Position numbers and translations under genes: made by a program | Origin: Microcoleus sp. FACHB-68 | Lineage (GTDB): Bacteria > Cyanobacteriota > Cyanobacteriia > Cyanobacteriales > Oscillatoriaceae | Assembly (NCBI RefSeq): GCF_014695715.1 | Contig: NZ_JACJOT010000001.1 | Span: 310,001-374,000, forward strand | Reading direction: 5' to 3' | DNA: 64,000 nt | Notes under the pieces: model-generated | What the model was told of the DNA's origin: nothing | What the model saw: the letters and a program-made list of their open reading frames with translations, nothing else | Database searches by the model: none | In this document: positions 46,187 through 55,819 of the stretch, piece by piece | Layout: each line of letters opens with the position of its first letter | Numbering within the stretch: the first letter of the stretch is position 1

Positions 46187-47140
46187 ATGGCAAATCTAAA
46201 AGCGATTCGTGACCGTATCCAGTCGGTTAAAAATACCAAAAAGATTACAGAAGCCATGCGCCTTGTGGCCGCCGCTAAAGTACGTCGCGCCCAAGAACAG
46301 GTAATTGGAACTCGCCCCTTTGCCGATCGCTTGGTACGAGTGCTTTACGGCTTACAAGCCCGGTTGCGGTTTGAAGATGCCGACCTCCCCTTGCTGCGGC
46401 AGCGGGAAGTAAAGTCGGTTGGGTTGCTCGTCATTTCTGGTGATCGCGGTTTGTGTGGCGGCTACAACAACAACATCATCAAGCAGGCTGAAAACCGGGC
46501 CAAGCAACTGAAAGCTCAAGGCGTGGACTACAGATTTGTCCTGGTGGGGCGCAAAGCCACGCAGTATTTCCAACGACGCAATCAGCCGATTGATGCGACT
46601 TACACCGGCTTAGAACAAATTCCCACCGCAGATGAAGCTTCTCAAATTGCGGATCAACTGCTGTCGCTGTTTTTGTCTGAAACAGTGGATCGGGTGGAAT
46701 TGATTTACACCAAGTTTGTTTCGCTTATCAGTTCCAGGCCGGTTGTTCAAACGCTGTTGCCGCTGACTTCCCAAGGTTTAGAAGTTAGAGATGATGAAAT
46801 TTTCCGCCTCACTTCTCAAGGGGGAGATTTCCAAGTTCAGCGCGAAAAAGTGAGTGCGCCGGCGATGACGAGTCTGCCGAGAGATATGCTATTTGAGCAA
46901 GATCCGGTGCAAATTCTTGACGCCTTGTTGCCCCTGTATCTCAGTAACCAGCTACTGCGGGCACTGCAAGAGTCTGCGGCTAGCGAACTGGCGGCGCGGA
47001 TGACGGCAATGAGCAGCGCCAGTGACAACGCTAAAGAATTGATTGGCAGCCTGACGCTGTCTTACAACAAAGCGCGGCAGGCAGCAATTACGCAAGAAAT
47101 TCTGGAAGTTGTGGGCGGCGCTGAGGCACTCAACGGTTAG
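46187..47140 (+). CDS. atpG: ATP synthase F1 subunit gamma
   Basis: This is the gamma subunit, the rotor shaft in F1 (older cyanobacterial name atpC). The 317-residue protein has the conserved N-terminal helix ([20 protein letters not shown]), the [18 protein letters not shown] motif, and the C-terminal helix [20 protein letters not shown]. Family members in cyanobacteria and chloroplasts have an extra loop in the middle; a matching stretch is seen near residues 195-230. The two regulatory cysteines of plant chloroplasts are not apparent there. The frame is open 28 codons upstream through repeats, but homologs start at MANLK, so ATG 46187 is used. A strong terminator closes the cluster. Confidence 0.96.
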   Translation: MANLKAIRDRIQSVKNTKKITEAMRLVAAAKVRRAQEQVIGTRPFADRLVRVLYGLQARLRFEDADLPLLRQREVKSVGLLVISGDRGLCGGYNNNIIKQAENRAKQLKAQGVDYRFVLVGRKATQYFQRRNQPIDATYTGLEQIPTADEASQIADQLLSLFLSETVDRVELIYTKFVSLISSRPVVQTLLPLTSQGLEVRDDEIFRLTSQGGDFQVQREKVSAPAMTSLPRDMLFEQDPVQILDALLPLYLSNQLLRALQESAASELAARMTAMSSASDNAKELIGSLTLSYNKARQAAITQEILEVVGGAEALNG

Positions 47141-47168
47141 ATTTTGTATTGACAATTTATCAATTTTA

Positions 47169-47199
47169 TGCGTCTGAGAGAATCTCAGGCGCATTTTTT
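47169..47199 (+). terminator. Rho-independent terminator of the atp cluster
   Basis: TGCGTCTGAGA (47169-47179) pairs with TCTCAGGCGCA (47183-47193) over 11 bp with one G-U, a 3-nt loop, and six T following. It lies 28 nt after the gamma stop. Confidence 0.93.
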
Positions 47200-47406
47200 G
47201 TCTTATAAAAAATTCCTCCAAAAGAAGCCACACCTTTTTGATGTATTGAACAAGCATTCAAAATGATTTAACAAGCAGCAGAATGAATTTTATAAGTGCG
47301 GCCTCGTTCAAATACCTTTTTGTTATCATCAAGTTAACTTGTCCATTGTGAGTTCTAATCGGGCAGGTAATAGAGCAATCCAAAATTTTCCTATTCAGGC
47401 ATTAAA

Positions 47407-48021
47407 ATGAGTTCACCACTTTTGGAGAAACAAGCCGGTTTGCCACCTCAAGAAGGTTGTGTAACCTTACACGGAGTTAGTTGGGAGCAGTTTGAAGCCA
47501 TAGAATTAGCCTTGGAGGGAATTGCCGGCACCCGACTAATTTATCTTGATGGAACATTGGATATTATGGCTCCGCTTTCACCTGAACATGAAGACAAAAA
47601 GAGAACAATTAACCTATTACTGGAAACCTACTTCCGTGAGAAAGGCATCCGATTTTACGCTCGTGGTGGCCCGACTTTAGGAAATCGGGAGATTCGGGGA
47701 AGAAAAAAGCCTGACGATTCTTATAATCTAGAAACAAAAAAACCTGTTCCCGATATTATTATCGAGGTGGTTATTACCAGCGGCGGTGTGAATGTGCTGG
47801 AAAATTACAAGCGAGTTCGTGTTCCTGAAGTGTGGTTTTGGCAAAATGGAAAGCTTGAGGTTTATCATTTGGGGGAACAGGAGTATGAGCTGTGCGAACG
47901 CAGTATTTTACTACCAGAACTAGACTTGAATCTATTGGCTCAGTATGTTAATTATTCAGATCAATATGACGCGGTGAGGGAATTTCAAAAGGCGATTAGC
48001 AATCAAAACACCGGCACTTAA
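47407..48021 (+). CDS. Uma2 family (DUF820) putative restriction-fold protein
   Basis: This 204-residue protein belongs to the Uma2/DUF820 family, which is greatly expanded in cyanobacteria and has a PD-(D/E)XK nuclease-like fold of unknown role. Recognisable parts are LHGVSWEQFEAIELALEG, RLIYLDGTLDIMAPLSPEHE, and KKPDDSYNLETKKPVPDIIIEV-type sequence, where Asp of PDIIIEVV and the following Glu could form the metal site. The C-terminal third (LENYKRVRVPEVWFWQNGKL) is also typical. It lies alone after the atp terminator. The start is ATG 47407. Confidence 0.9.
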   Translation: MSSPLLEKQAGLPPQEGCVTLHGVSWEQFEAIELALEGIAGTRLIYLDGTLDIMAPLSPEHEDKKRTINLLLETYFREKGIRFYARGGPTLGNREIRGRKKPDDSYNLETKKPVPDIIIEVVITSGGVNVLENYKRVRVPEVWFWQNGKLEVYHLGEQEYELCERSILLPELDLNLLAQYVNYSDQYDAVREFQKAISNQNTGT

Positions 48022-48072
48022 ATTCCCAAGCTATTTCATATTTTTATTTCCCTAAAATTACTCGCACATTGG

Positions 48073-48780
48073 CTATTCTACGCGCCCGTAACGCGCCACA
48101 ACCGGCTCACCGGCACCCTGTTGACTGCACAACCACGCCCACATCTGATCGCCGCAGGAAAAGTGCCACCATTCGTTGGAATGGCGTTGAAAACCGGCTG
48201 AACTCATCACTTCTGCCAAGAGCTGCCGATGTGCGTGATATTGTATTTCCACCGGCTCTTTGCTGCCGGCAAAATGATTCGGATAAGATCGCGGCGAAAT
48301 TTCATCAATCGGAGAACCCATATCCACCGGCTCACCTGTGGCGTCTAGCAGCGTCACATCCACCGCAGCGCCGGTGCTATGGGGTGGCGGCGTTGCTGGG
48401 TTGAGGCTAGGTGCTGCCCAAAATTGATACACCTGCTCTAAAAAGGCTTGTCGCTGAGTTTCTGTTAAATCTGCCGCCGTCAAATTGTGGAGAGAGACGA
48501 TTTCAGCAAAGGTGTAGTCTACCATAAATTTCTGCACTGAAATGGGCCGGTAGGCATCGAAGATTTGGATGCGCCAACCAGGCTGCCGGTGTTGTAATTC
48601 GGTTTGAGCGTTTATTAAGCCGGTTAAAACACCTTGACGCACATAAAACGGTGATTTTGTCCCGTAAGGTGCACCCAAGGCTTGGTATGGATGAGGCGCA
48701 ACAACTGCAAAGCAATCCAGAGGAATTGCCACCAGAGGCTCGTCGCACTCCTGAATCGGCATTTTTTGATAAGGTTTCAC
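48073..48780 (-). CDS. D-alanyl-D-alanine dipeptidase-like protein (peptidase M15)
   Basis: This 235-residue zinc peptidase is of the VanX/DdpX (M15D) class, which cleaves D-Ala-D-Ala in wall turnover. The zinc motif HSTGAAVDVTLL (His and Asp) and the EWWHFSCG motif (catalytic Glu and third zinc His) are intact, and IQIFDAYRPISVQ supplies the conserved Arg. No signal peptide is present, so it is probably cytoplasmic and recycles dipeptide. The start is GTG 48780 because relatives begin with a KPYQ-like sequence; ATG 48762 is an alternative. Confidence 0.9.
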   Translation of the reverse strand: MKPYQKMPIQECDEPLVAIPLDCFAVVAPHPYQALGAPYGTKSPFYVRQGVLTGLINAQTELQHRQPGWRIQIFDAYRPISVQKFMVDYTFAEIVSLHNLTAADLTETQRQAFLEQVYQFWAAPSLNPATPPPHSTGAAVDVTLLDATGEPVDMGSPIDEISPRSYPNHFAGSKEPVEIQYHAHRQLLAEVMSSAGFQRHSNEWWHFSCGDQMWAWLCSQQGAGEPVVARYGRVE

Positions 48781-49182
48781 TGACTTGCTCTCGATATTTT
48801 TTATTCTCAGCCGGCAATTATACGGGGATTTAAATTTTGCGGCTATATTTACGAGTAGCCGCTCCTTAGGCTACTTCTAAATATACAGTTGCACTTGCTA
48901 GAAGCAATTCACATGGGAATTTACGGACTCGTTTTCTCCGGGAATTTACACAAGCGGCGCTCCTTAAATTTTCGGTGGTTAAACCTATTAAAATCACTTT
49001 AAAATTGTAGGCTTAAAGGTAACGCAACTGCATTCCACTCACGAGTCTGCTGGCTGCTACCTGTCACGTTCAATCCGACTAAATCCCTGGCGCGTAAGCC
49101 GATAGCAATTTCCATCAGGTAAGTACATCTACCAGCCCCACCCCATTACTTCAGCATAACTTTAGCAGCCTTAAAAACCAAC
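48781..49182. other. Divergent spacer, nothing recognised
   Basis: A 402-nt stretch between the dipeptidase and the large kinase, which should hold both promoters. GGAGCGGC-like sequences occur near 48860 and 48960 in inverse form (AGCCGCTCCTTAGG, AAGCGGCGCTCCTTA). No gene was seen. Confidence 0.4.
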
Positions 49183-52100
49183 ATGATCAAATCCCTGTCA
49201 GGATACACACTCATCGAAGCGATTCATGAAGGCATCAGTACCATCATTTATCGTGGAGCTAGGGAGCCAGAATTAACCTCAGTGATCGTTAAAACCCTGA
49301 AAGCTGAGTATCCCACTTTAGAAGCGCTCACCCGCTTGAGACATGAGTATAAAATCCTTGAACCTCTGAATATAGAAGGAATTGTAAAACCCTATAGTTT
49401 GGAGAACTATCAAAACGGTTTGGCACTCATTTTAGAAGATTTTAGCGGGGCATCCCTCAAAAATTTACTAGCCCTTCAAAAAATTCCATCAAAAGATTTT
49501 TTAAAAATTGCAATTCAGCTAGCCTCCATCCTCAGCGATCTACACAAAAATCATATTATTCATAAAGATATTAAACCTCATAATATTATTATAAACAAGC
49601 AACTTGACCAAGTAAAAATTATCGATTTCAGCATTGCCACCCACCTTTCGGCAGAAAGTCCTCAACTGAGCAATCCCAGTTTTTTGGAAGGGACGCTTGC
49701 CTATATGTCTCCAGAGCAAACCGGCAGAATGAATCGGTCGATTGACTACCGCACCGACTTTTATTCTCTAGGGGTTACTTTTTATGAAATACTCACCGGC
49801 AGGCTACCCTTTCAATCAACCGATCCTCTGGAATTAGTCCACTGCCACATTGCTAAAATGCCGGTGTCGCCTCATCAGCTCAATTCAGAAATTCCCAAAG
49901 CGGTTTCTGACATCGTGATGAAATTACTCGCCAAAACCGCTGAAGATCGCTATCAAACTGCATTAGGATTAAAAGCAGATTTAGAAGCCTGTCTCATTCA
50001 GTTAGAAACCACCGGCAAAATAGAAAACTTTACGGTCGGTCAGCGAGATAAATCTGGTCAATTTCTCATTCCCCAAAAACTTTACGGACGCGATGCCGAA
50101 GTTGCCATACTGATGAATGCTTTTGTGCGCGTAGCCTGTCCGCAGGATAACCGATCCGGGGCGAATATCGTAGAAAAGTTGGGTGAAGAACAAGCAACTT
50201 TCACCCCAAATTTGCCCGCACAAGGCAAAAGTGAAATGATGCTGGTTGCCGGCTATTCAGGGATTGGCAAGTCGGCCTTAGTTAATGAAATTCATAAACC
50301 CATTGTAGCGGCACGGGGATATTTTATTGCCGGCAAGTTCGATCAATATAAGCGAAATATTCCTTATGCTTCACTCATTCAAGCCTTCCAGTCATTAATG
50401 CGGCAACTGCTAACAGAAAGCAGCGAACAAATAGAAGCTTGGAAGCAAAAACTTTTAGAGGCTTTTGGCCCCAACGGTCAGGTGATTATCGATGTAATTC
50501 CCGAAGTTGAACTGATTGTTGGAAAACAACAGCCGGTGCCGCAATTGGGTGCTGCTGAAGCTCAAAATCGGTTTAATCGAGTCTTTCAACAATTCATTCA
50601 TGTTTTCACAAAAAAAGAACACCCACTGGTTTTATTTCTCGATGACTTGCAGTGGGCGGATTTGGCCTCGCTCAAGTTAATTGAACTACTGATTACAGAT
50701 CCAGAAAGCCAATATTTATTACTCATTGGTGCTTATCGAGATAATGAAGTCAGTGCGACCCATCCTTTCATACTAACTTTAGAGGAAATTCATAAAGCAG
50801 GAGCTATTGTCAATACGATAACCCTGAGTTCTTTAAAGTTAGATCATGTGACTCAGTTAATCGCAGAGACAATGAGTTGCTCCACCGGCAAAGCAAAGTA
50901 TTTAGCAGAACTCATGCTAAATAAAACCGGAGGAAATCCTTTTTTCTTAACTCAATTACTCAAGTCTCTGCATTCAGAGAATCTGTTAGCTTACGACATC
51001 GTTGCAGATTCTTGGGATTGGGAAATTGCCCAAATTCAAGCCATAGGAATTACCGAAAATGTCGTTGAATTAATGGTCAGCCAAATTCAAAAACTGCCAG
51101 AGGCAACGCAGAACGTCTTAAAGCTGGCCGCTTGTATTGGAAATCAGTTTAATTTAGAGATTCTGGCGATTGTGAATGAAAAACCGGCCATTGCTACCGC
51201 TGGGGAACTGTGGCCGGCACTTCAGCGCGGTTTAATTCTACCTTTGAATTCCGACTATAAAATTCCCCTCGCGTTTGATCCAGATGATATCAATAACGCA
51301 GTAAGAGAGATACAGGTTGACTACAAGTTTTTACACGACCGGGTTCAGCAAGCAGCTTATGCCTTAATTCCTGCTGACCATAAAAAAGAAGTACACCTGA
51401 AAGTCGGTCAATTGCTGCTGCAAAATATGGGGCGCGAAACGCTGGCTGAAAATCTTTTTGATATTGTTAACCATTTGAATATAGGCGCTGATTTAATTAC
51501 TAATCAAAAGCAAAAAGATGAACTGGCAGCACTCAATCTTACTTCAGGCCGGCGTGCCAAGGCAGCAACCGCTTATGAAGCTGCACTCAGATATTTAAAT
51601 GTAGCAATAGGACTGCTGGCAATTGACACCTGGCAAAGTCAGTATGACTTAACACTGGCACTCTATGTTGAAGCCGTGGAAGTTGAATATTTAAACACCA
51701 ACTTTGAGGAAGCCGAACGGCGTTGCGAAGTCGTCCTGCAAGAAGCTAAAACCCTGCTTGAACGAGTCAAGGTATATGAGCTAAAAATACAATTTTACAA
51801 CGCTCAAAACCAAATGCTCAAAGCCGTTGAGACAGGAATTTCTGTCTTAGAAATGCTAGGCGTTGACCTCTCTTCAGTACCCCAAAATGGAAGCGGATGC
51901 TTAGACTTGCCTCAAATTGAAGACTTAGAAAATATTCACATTTTGACAGATCCCGTTCAACAAGCAGCGATGCGGATACTCATTGCTGTGAATTCTCCTG
52001 CTTATATCGGCAAACCAGAAGTTTTTCCACAAATCGTACTGACAATGATCGACATCTGTGTTAAGTACGGTCATTCAGCATTAGCCGCTTACACTTATGT

Positions 52101-54771
52101 CGTTTATGGCTTAATTTTATGTGGGTCAGCGGGCGATCAAGATGCAGGATATTACTCAGGAAAAATGGCTTTGCATTTATTAGATAAATTTAATGCTAAA
52201 GAATTAAAATGCAAAATATATATGGTATTTAATAATCAGATTAGGCACTGGAAGGAACACGGCAGAGAAGCGATTACACCATTATTGGAGGGCGTTCAAA
52301 GCGGCTTAGAAACCGGAGACATCGAATATGCCGGCTATTGTGCAATGTACTATTGCCACTATCTATTTTTTGTTGGTCAAAGTTTAGAATCTGTTGTTCC
52401 CAAGCAAACGACTTACATTGAACTCTTGCTCAAACTGAAACAGGAATTTCCTCTGTACTACGCCAAAATATGGGGACAGCTCGTATTAAATTTGCTAGGA
52501 GAAGCGGAAAATAAATATCAGTTAATTGGAAATAGTTTTGATGAAGCGGAAATGTTGCCGCGATTGCTAGCGACTAATAATCAAACTTCTCTTTTCTCTG
52601 TATATCTTGCTAAAACCATTCTTGCTTACTTGTTTAAAGATTATCCTCAAGCGATTGCAAACGCCCAATTAACCGCAGAATACGCAGGAGGTGTCGTTGG
52701 CTCGATGACAGTTCCTGAACACAACTTTTACTATTCTCTGTCTCTCCTCGCCCACTATCTCTCTACCGATGCTAGCGAACAGCAAAAAATATTAAGCCAA
52801 GTGAAGCTGAATCAAGAAAAAATGCAGCACTGGGCTAATCACGCCCCAACAAATTATCTGCATAAATATCATTTAGTAGAAGCAGAGAAAGCAAGAGTTT
52901 TGGGGCAACATTGGGAAGCGGCAGAGTATTATGATCGAGCGATTGCCGGAGCTAAAGAACAGGGTTACATTCAGGAAGAAGCGCTCGCTTATGAACTAGC
53001 CGCAGAATTTTATCTAACGAAAGGAAGAGATGAAATTGCTCAAATGTATTTAACAAAAGCACATTATGGTTATATTAACTGGGGAGCAAAAGCCAAGGTA
53101 AAAGACTTAGAAGAAAGATATCCACAGTTACTTTCTTTGAGGCAGAAGCGAGAGATTGCAGATGAGCCGGCGCAAAATTTAACGTCCCTACACAAGACAA
53201 CCGTCTCGACAACCGGCGGCAGTTCAGCAGCGATGGATTTAGCCACCGTCATTAAAGCAACCCAAGCCATTTCCGGAGAAATCCTTTTAAGCAATTTGCT
53301 AGAGAAATTAATGCAAATTGTTATGGAAAATGCCGGCGCTCAAACCAGCTATCTCATCTTGGAAAAAAGTGGGACGCTGATGATAGAAGCCAGCGCTACA
53401 GTTGATCGAGATGAGACGGTATTGGGTGTTAACACCCCAGTTGCAACCAGCCGTAATTTGCCTTTGTCGGTCATAAATTATGTAGAAAGAACGAAAGAAA
53501 GCGTCGTTTTAAATGATGCCGCTTGTGAGGGACTCTTTACAACCGATTCGTATATCGCAAATAAGCAGCCCAAGTCAATCTTATGTGCGCCTATCATCAA
53601 TCAAGGCAAACTCACCGGCATTCTTTACTTGGAAAATAATTTGATCGCCGGCGCATTTACTCCAGACAGGCTAGAACTCCTAAAACTTCTATCTTCTCAA
53701 GTTGCGATTTCGCTAGAAAATGCTCGTCTTTATGGGAATTTGTCAGATGCCACTGAACGCCTCAAAGCAGCGAATGAGCAATTAGAAGATTATAGCCGAA
53801 CGCTGGAGTTGAGAGTTGAAGAACGCACGCTGGAATTACAGAAAAAAAATGTGCGCCTTAAAGAACAGGCGAAACAATTAAAACTGACCTTGCAAGAACT
53901 CCAAACAACCCAAACTCAACTGATTCAAACCGAAAAAATGTCGTCTCTCGGTCAGTTGGTTGCTGGCGTAGCTCACGAAATTAACAACCCGGTTAACTTT
54001 ATCTATGGCAATTTAGTTCACGCCAAAGAGTATGCCCAAAACCTGCTGCAATTGATTGAAGTTTACCAGGAAGAATATCCCAATCCCACACCTAGAGTTG
54101 CAGAGGAAATAGAGGCGGCTGAGCTAGAGTTTTTAAGTGAAGATTTACCTAAACTGCTGTCTTCAATGAAAATGGGGGCTGATCGCATTCGCGAAATTGT
54201 TTACTCGCTACGCAATTTCTCGCGGTTGGATGAAGCCGAAATGAAGCCGGTTGATATTCATGAAGGAATTAATAATACCCTGCTGATTTTACAACACCGG
54301 CTTAAAGACAAAGCTGGACATGGCGCAATTCAAGTGGTTAAAGAATATGGCAAACTGCCCCTAATAGAGTGTTACGCCGGCCAGTTAAATCAAGTCTTTA
54401 TGAACATCATTACCAATGCCATTGACATACTTGATGAGCCATCCGTGATCGAAAGTTTCTTATCTAAAGAAGGCAGCGAACAAAGAACGATTCGGATTCA
54501 GACAGAATCAGTCGAAAACAACTGTGTCGTAATCCGAATTAAAGACAATGGGCCAGGAATGACAGAAGCCGTTCACCGGCGTCTATTTGACCCATTCTTC
54601 ACCACAAAACCCGTCGGTGCCGGCACAGGATTAGGATTATCAATTAGCTATCAAATTGTCGTAGAAAAACACGGAGGTCAGTTAATCTGCAATTCAGCAC
54701 CCGGAGAGGGTGCCGAGTTCATGATTACAATTCCAGTTGTGCAGCCTTCTCAAACGGCGGTTGCACTTTAG
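49183..54771 (+). CDS. Ser/Thr kinase-AAA ATPase-GAF-histidine kinase giant sensor
   Basis: This 1862-residue signalling protein has the cyanobacterial HstK-type order. A Ser/Thr kinase domain (about 8-265) has a catalytic loop H127-K-D129 in IIHKDIKPHN (so it is not an RD kinase), an Asp-Phe-Ser in place of DFG at 148-150, and MSPEQTGRMNRSIDYRTDFY. An AAA domain (about 300-560) has Walker A GYSGIGKSAL and Walker B LVLFLDDLQWAD. A long TPR-like helical region runs to about 1360. A GAF domain (about 1385-1530), a coiled coil, and a histidine kinase core close the protein: His1598 in [15 protein letters not shown], and [12 protein letters not shown]. The input is unknown; two phosphorylation chemistries are combined in one chain. 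Confidence 0.93.
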   Translation: MIKSLSGYTLIEAIHEGISTIIYRGAREPELTSVIVKTLKAEYPTLEALTRLRHEYKILEPLNIEGIVKPYSLENYQNGLALILEDFSGASLKNLLALQKIPSKDFLKIAIQLASILSDLHKNHIIHKDIKPHNIIINKQLDQVKIIDFSIATHLSAESPQLSNPSFLEGTLAYMSPEQTGRMNRSIDYRTDFYSLGVTFYEILTGRLPFQSTDPLELVHCHIAKMPVSPHQLNSEIPKAVSDIVMKLLAKTAEDRYQTALGLKADLEACLIQLETTGKIENFTVGQRDKSGQFLIPQKLYGRDAEVAILMNAFVRVACPQDNRSGANIVEKLGEEQATFTPNLPAQGKSEMMLVAGYSGIGKSALVNEIHKPIVAARGYFIAGKFDQYKRNIPYASLIQAFQSLMRQLLTESSEQIEAWKQKLLEAFGPNGQVIIDVIPEVELIVGKQQPVPQLGAAEAQNRFNRVFQQFIHVFTKKEHPLVLFLDDLQWADLASLKLIELLITDPESQYLLLIGAYRDNEVSATHPFILTLEEIHKAGAIVNTITLSSLKLDHVTQLIAETMSCSTGKAKYLAELMLNKTGGNPFFLTQLLKSLHSENLLAYDIVADSWDWEIAQIQAIGITENVVELMVSQIQKLPEATQNVLKLAACIGNQFNLEILAIVNEKPAIATAGELWPALQRGLILPLNSDYKIPLAFDPDDINNAVREIQVDYKFLHDRVQQAAYALIPADHKKEVHLKVGQLLLQNMGRETLAENLFDIVNHLNIGADLITNQKQKDELAALNLTSGRRAKAATAYEAALRYLNVAIGLLAIDTWQSQYDLTLALYVEAVEVEYLNTNFEEAERRCEVVLQEAKTLLERVKVYELKIQFYNAQNQMLKAVETGISVLEMLGVDLSSVPQNGSGCLDLPQIEDLENIHILTDPVQQAAMRILIAVNSPAYIGKPEVFPQIVLTMIDICVKYGHSALAAYTYVVYGLILCGSAGDQDAGYYSGKMALHLLDKFNAKELKCKIYMVFNNQIRHWKEHGREAITPLLEGVQSGLETGDIEYAGYCAMYYCHYLFFVGQSLESVVPKQTTYIELLLKLKQEFPLYYAKIWGQLVLNLLGEAENKYQLIGNSFDEAEMLPRLLATNNQTSLFSVYLAKTILAYLFKDYPQAIANAQLTAEYAGGVVGSMTVPEHNFYYSLSLLAHYLSTDASEQQKILSQVKLNQEKMQHWANHAPTNYLHKYHLVEAEKARVLGQHWEAAEYYDRAIAGAKEQGYIQEEALAYELAAEFYLTKGRDEIAQMYLTKAHYGYINWGAKAKVKDLEERYPQLLSLRQKREIADEPAQNLTSLHKTTVSTTGGSSAAMDLATVIKATQAISGEILLSNLLEKLMQIVMENAGAQTSYLILEKSGTLMIEASATVDRDETVLGVNTPVATSRNLPLSVINYVERTKESVVLNDAACEGLFTTDSYIANKQPKSILCAPIINQGKLTGILYLENNLIAGAFTPDRLELLKLLSSQVAISLENARLYGNLSDATERLKAANEQLEDYSRTLELRVEERTLELQKKNVRLKEQAKQLKLTLQELQTTQTQLIQTEKMSSLGQLVAGVAHEINNPVNFIYGNLVHAKEYAQNLLQLIEVYQEEYPNPTPRVAEEIEAAELEFLSEDLPKLLSSMKMGADRIREIVYSLRNFSRLDEAEMKPVDIHEGINNTLLILQHRLKDKAGHGAIQVVKEYGKLPLIECYAGQLNQVFMNIITNAIDILDEPSVIESFLSKEGSEQRTIRIQTESVENNCVVIRIKDNGPGMTEAVHRRLFDPFFTTKPVGAGTGLGLSISYQIVVEKHGGQLICNSAPGEGAEFMITIPVVQPSQTAVAL

Positions 54772-54810
54772 CTGATCTCAATGCCCCAGATTCAGAACAA
54801 TCACCGGCTT

Positions 54811-55584
54811 TTAAGCAAATGCTGAGGAACCAAAATCTGGGGGAATATCCTGTAGCCGTTCCGGACCGATCGCCTGCAGCGCCTCTTTGAGCGAAATATC
54901 ACCCGTGTACAGCGCACGTCCGATAATGACGCCGGTGACTCCCACAGATTCTAGCGCCAGCAAACTCAACAAATCAGTAATCGAACTTACCCCACCAGAG
55001 GCAATAATCGGGATGTCAACCGCATCGGCAATTTCTCGCAAAGCCGGCATATTTGGCCCTTGCATCGTCCCATCCCGATAAATATCCGTATAGATAATGG
55101 CCGCCGCCCCGTGTTTGGCCATCTGCTGAGCTAAATCTGTTGCCAGCACCTCAGACGTTTCCAGCCAGCCTCGCGTGGCGACTTTACCATCACGGGCGTC
55201 AATCCCAACAATGATTTGGCCGGGGAACTCTTCGCACAACTGCCACACCAACTGCGGTTTTTCTACCGCCACCGTCCCTAAAATCGCTCGATCCACACCC
55301 AAAGACAATAGATCGGCAACGGCAGCGTAATCTCGCAAGCCGCCTCCAAGCTGCACCGGCACTGAAACCGTCCGCACAATCTCTGCAATCGCCTGCCGGT
55401 TCACCAGCGCACCCGTTTTCGCCCCATCGAGATCCACCAAATGCAACCGCGTCGCACCTTGATCTACCCACTGTTTAGCCACCGCAACAGGGTCTTCATT
55501 AAACGTTTGCGATTGCGAATAATCTCCCTGATACAGCCGCACACACCGGCCTTCTAACAAATCGATTGCTGGAATAACATCCAT
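54811..55584 (-). CDS. hisA: Phosphoribosylformimino-AICAR-phosphate isomerase HisA
   Basis: HisA is the TIM-barrel isomerase of the fourth step group of histidine synthesis (ProFAR to PRFAR). The 257-residue protein has the catalytic Asp in [20 protein letters not shown], the mid-barrel [12 protein letters not shown], the second catalytic Asp in [14 protein letters not shown], and the phosphate-binding [10 protein letters not shown] and [11 protein letters not shown]. The frame is open 11 codons upstream, but homologs begin at MDVIPA, so ATG 55584 is used. It converges on the giant kinase gene with a 39-nt gap. Confidence 0.96.
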   Translation of the reverse strand: MDVIPAIDLLEGRCVRLYQGDYSQSQTFNEDPVAVAKQWVDQGATRLHLVDLDGAKTGALVNRQAIAEIVRTVSVPVQLGGGLRDYAAVADLLSLGVDRAILGTVAVEKPQLVWQLCEEFPGQIIVGIDARDGKVATRGWLETSEVLATDLAQQMAKHGAAAIIYTDIYRDGTMQGPNMPALREIADAVDIPIIASGGVSSITDLLSLLALESVGVTGVIIGRALYTGDISLKEALQAIGPERLQDIPPDFGSSAFA

Positions 55585-55819
55585 GAGCGATTTCCCCGTT
55601 GCTGAACAATCATTCATTCTAGTGAACAGCTACCTATTACAGGTTTGCTTGTTCGCAGTCAAGTTCTGCCTCTCAACCTTTTATTTTTAGCAGAATTTCT
55701 ACAATTATCTTCCCGCAATAGGTACAACTTCTCATTTTCTAAGTCACTGAAAAAACACCCAAAGCTCAGTAACTTGTTAGAAACTTGAATCGAACCCATC
55801 CTTTACAAATTCAACAGAC

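Noticed and set aside
55783-55800. Stretch resembling an inverse tRNA T-arm (GAATCGAACCC)
   Set aside because: No acceptor stem or anticodon arm could be fitted around it on the minus strand.
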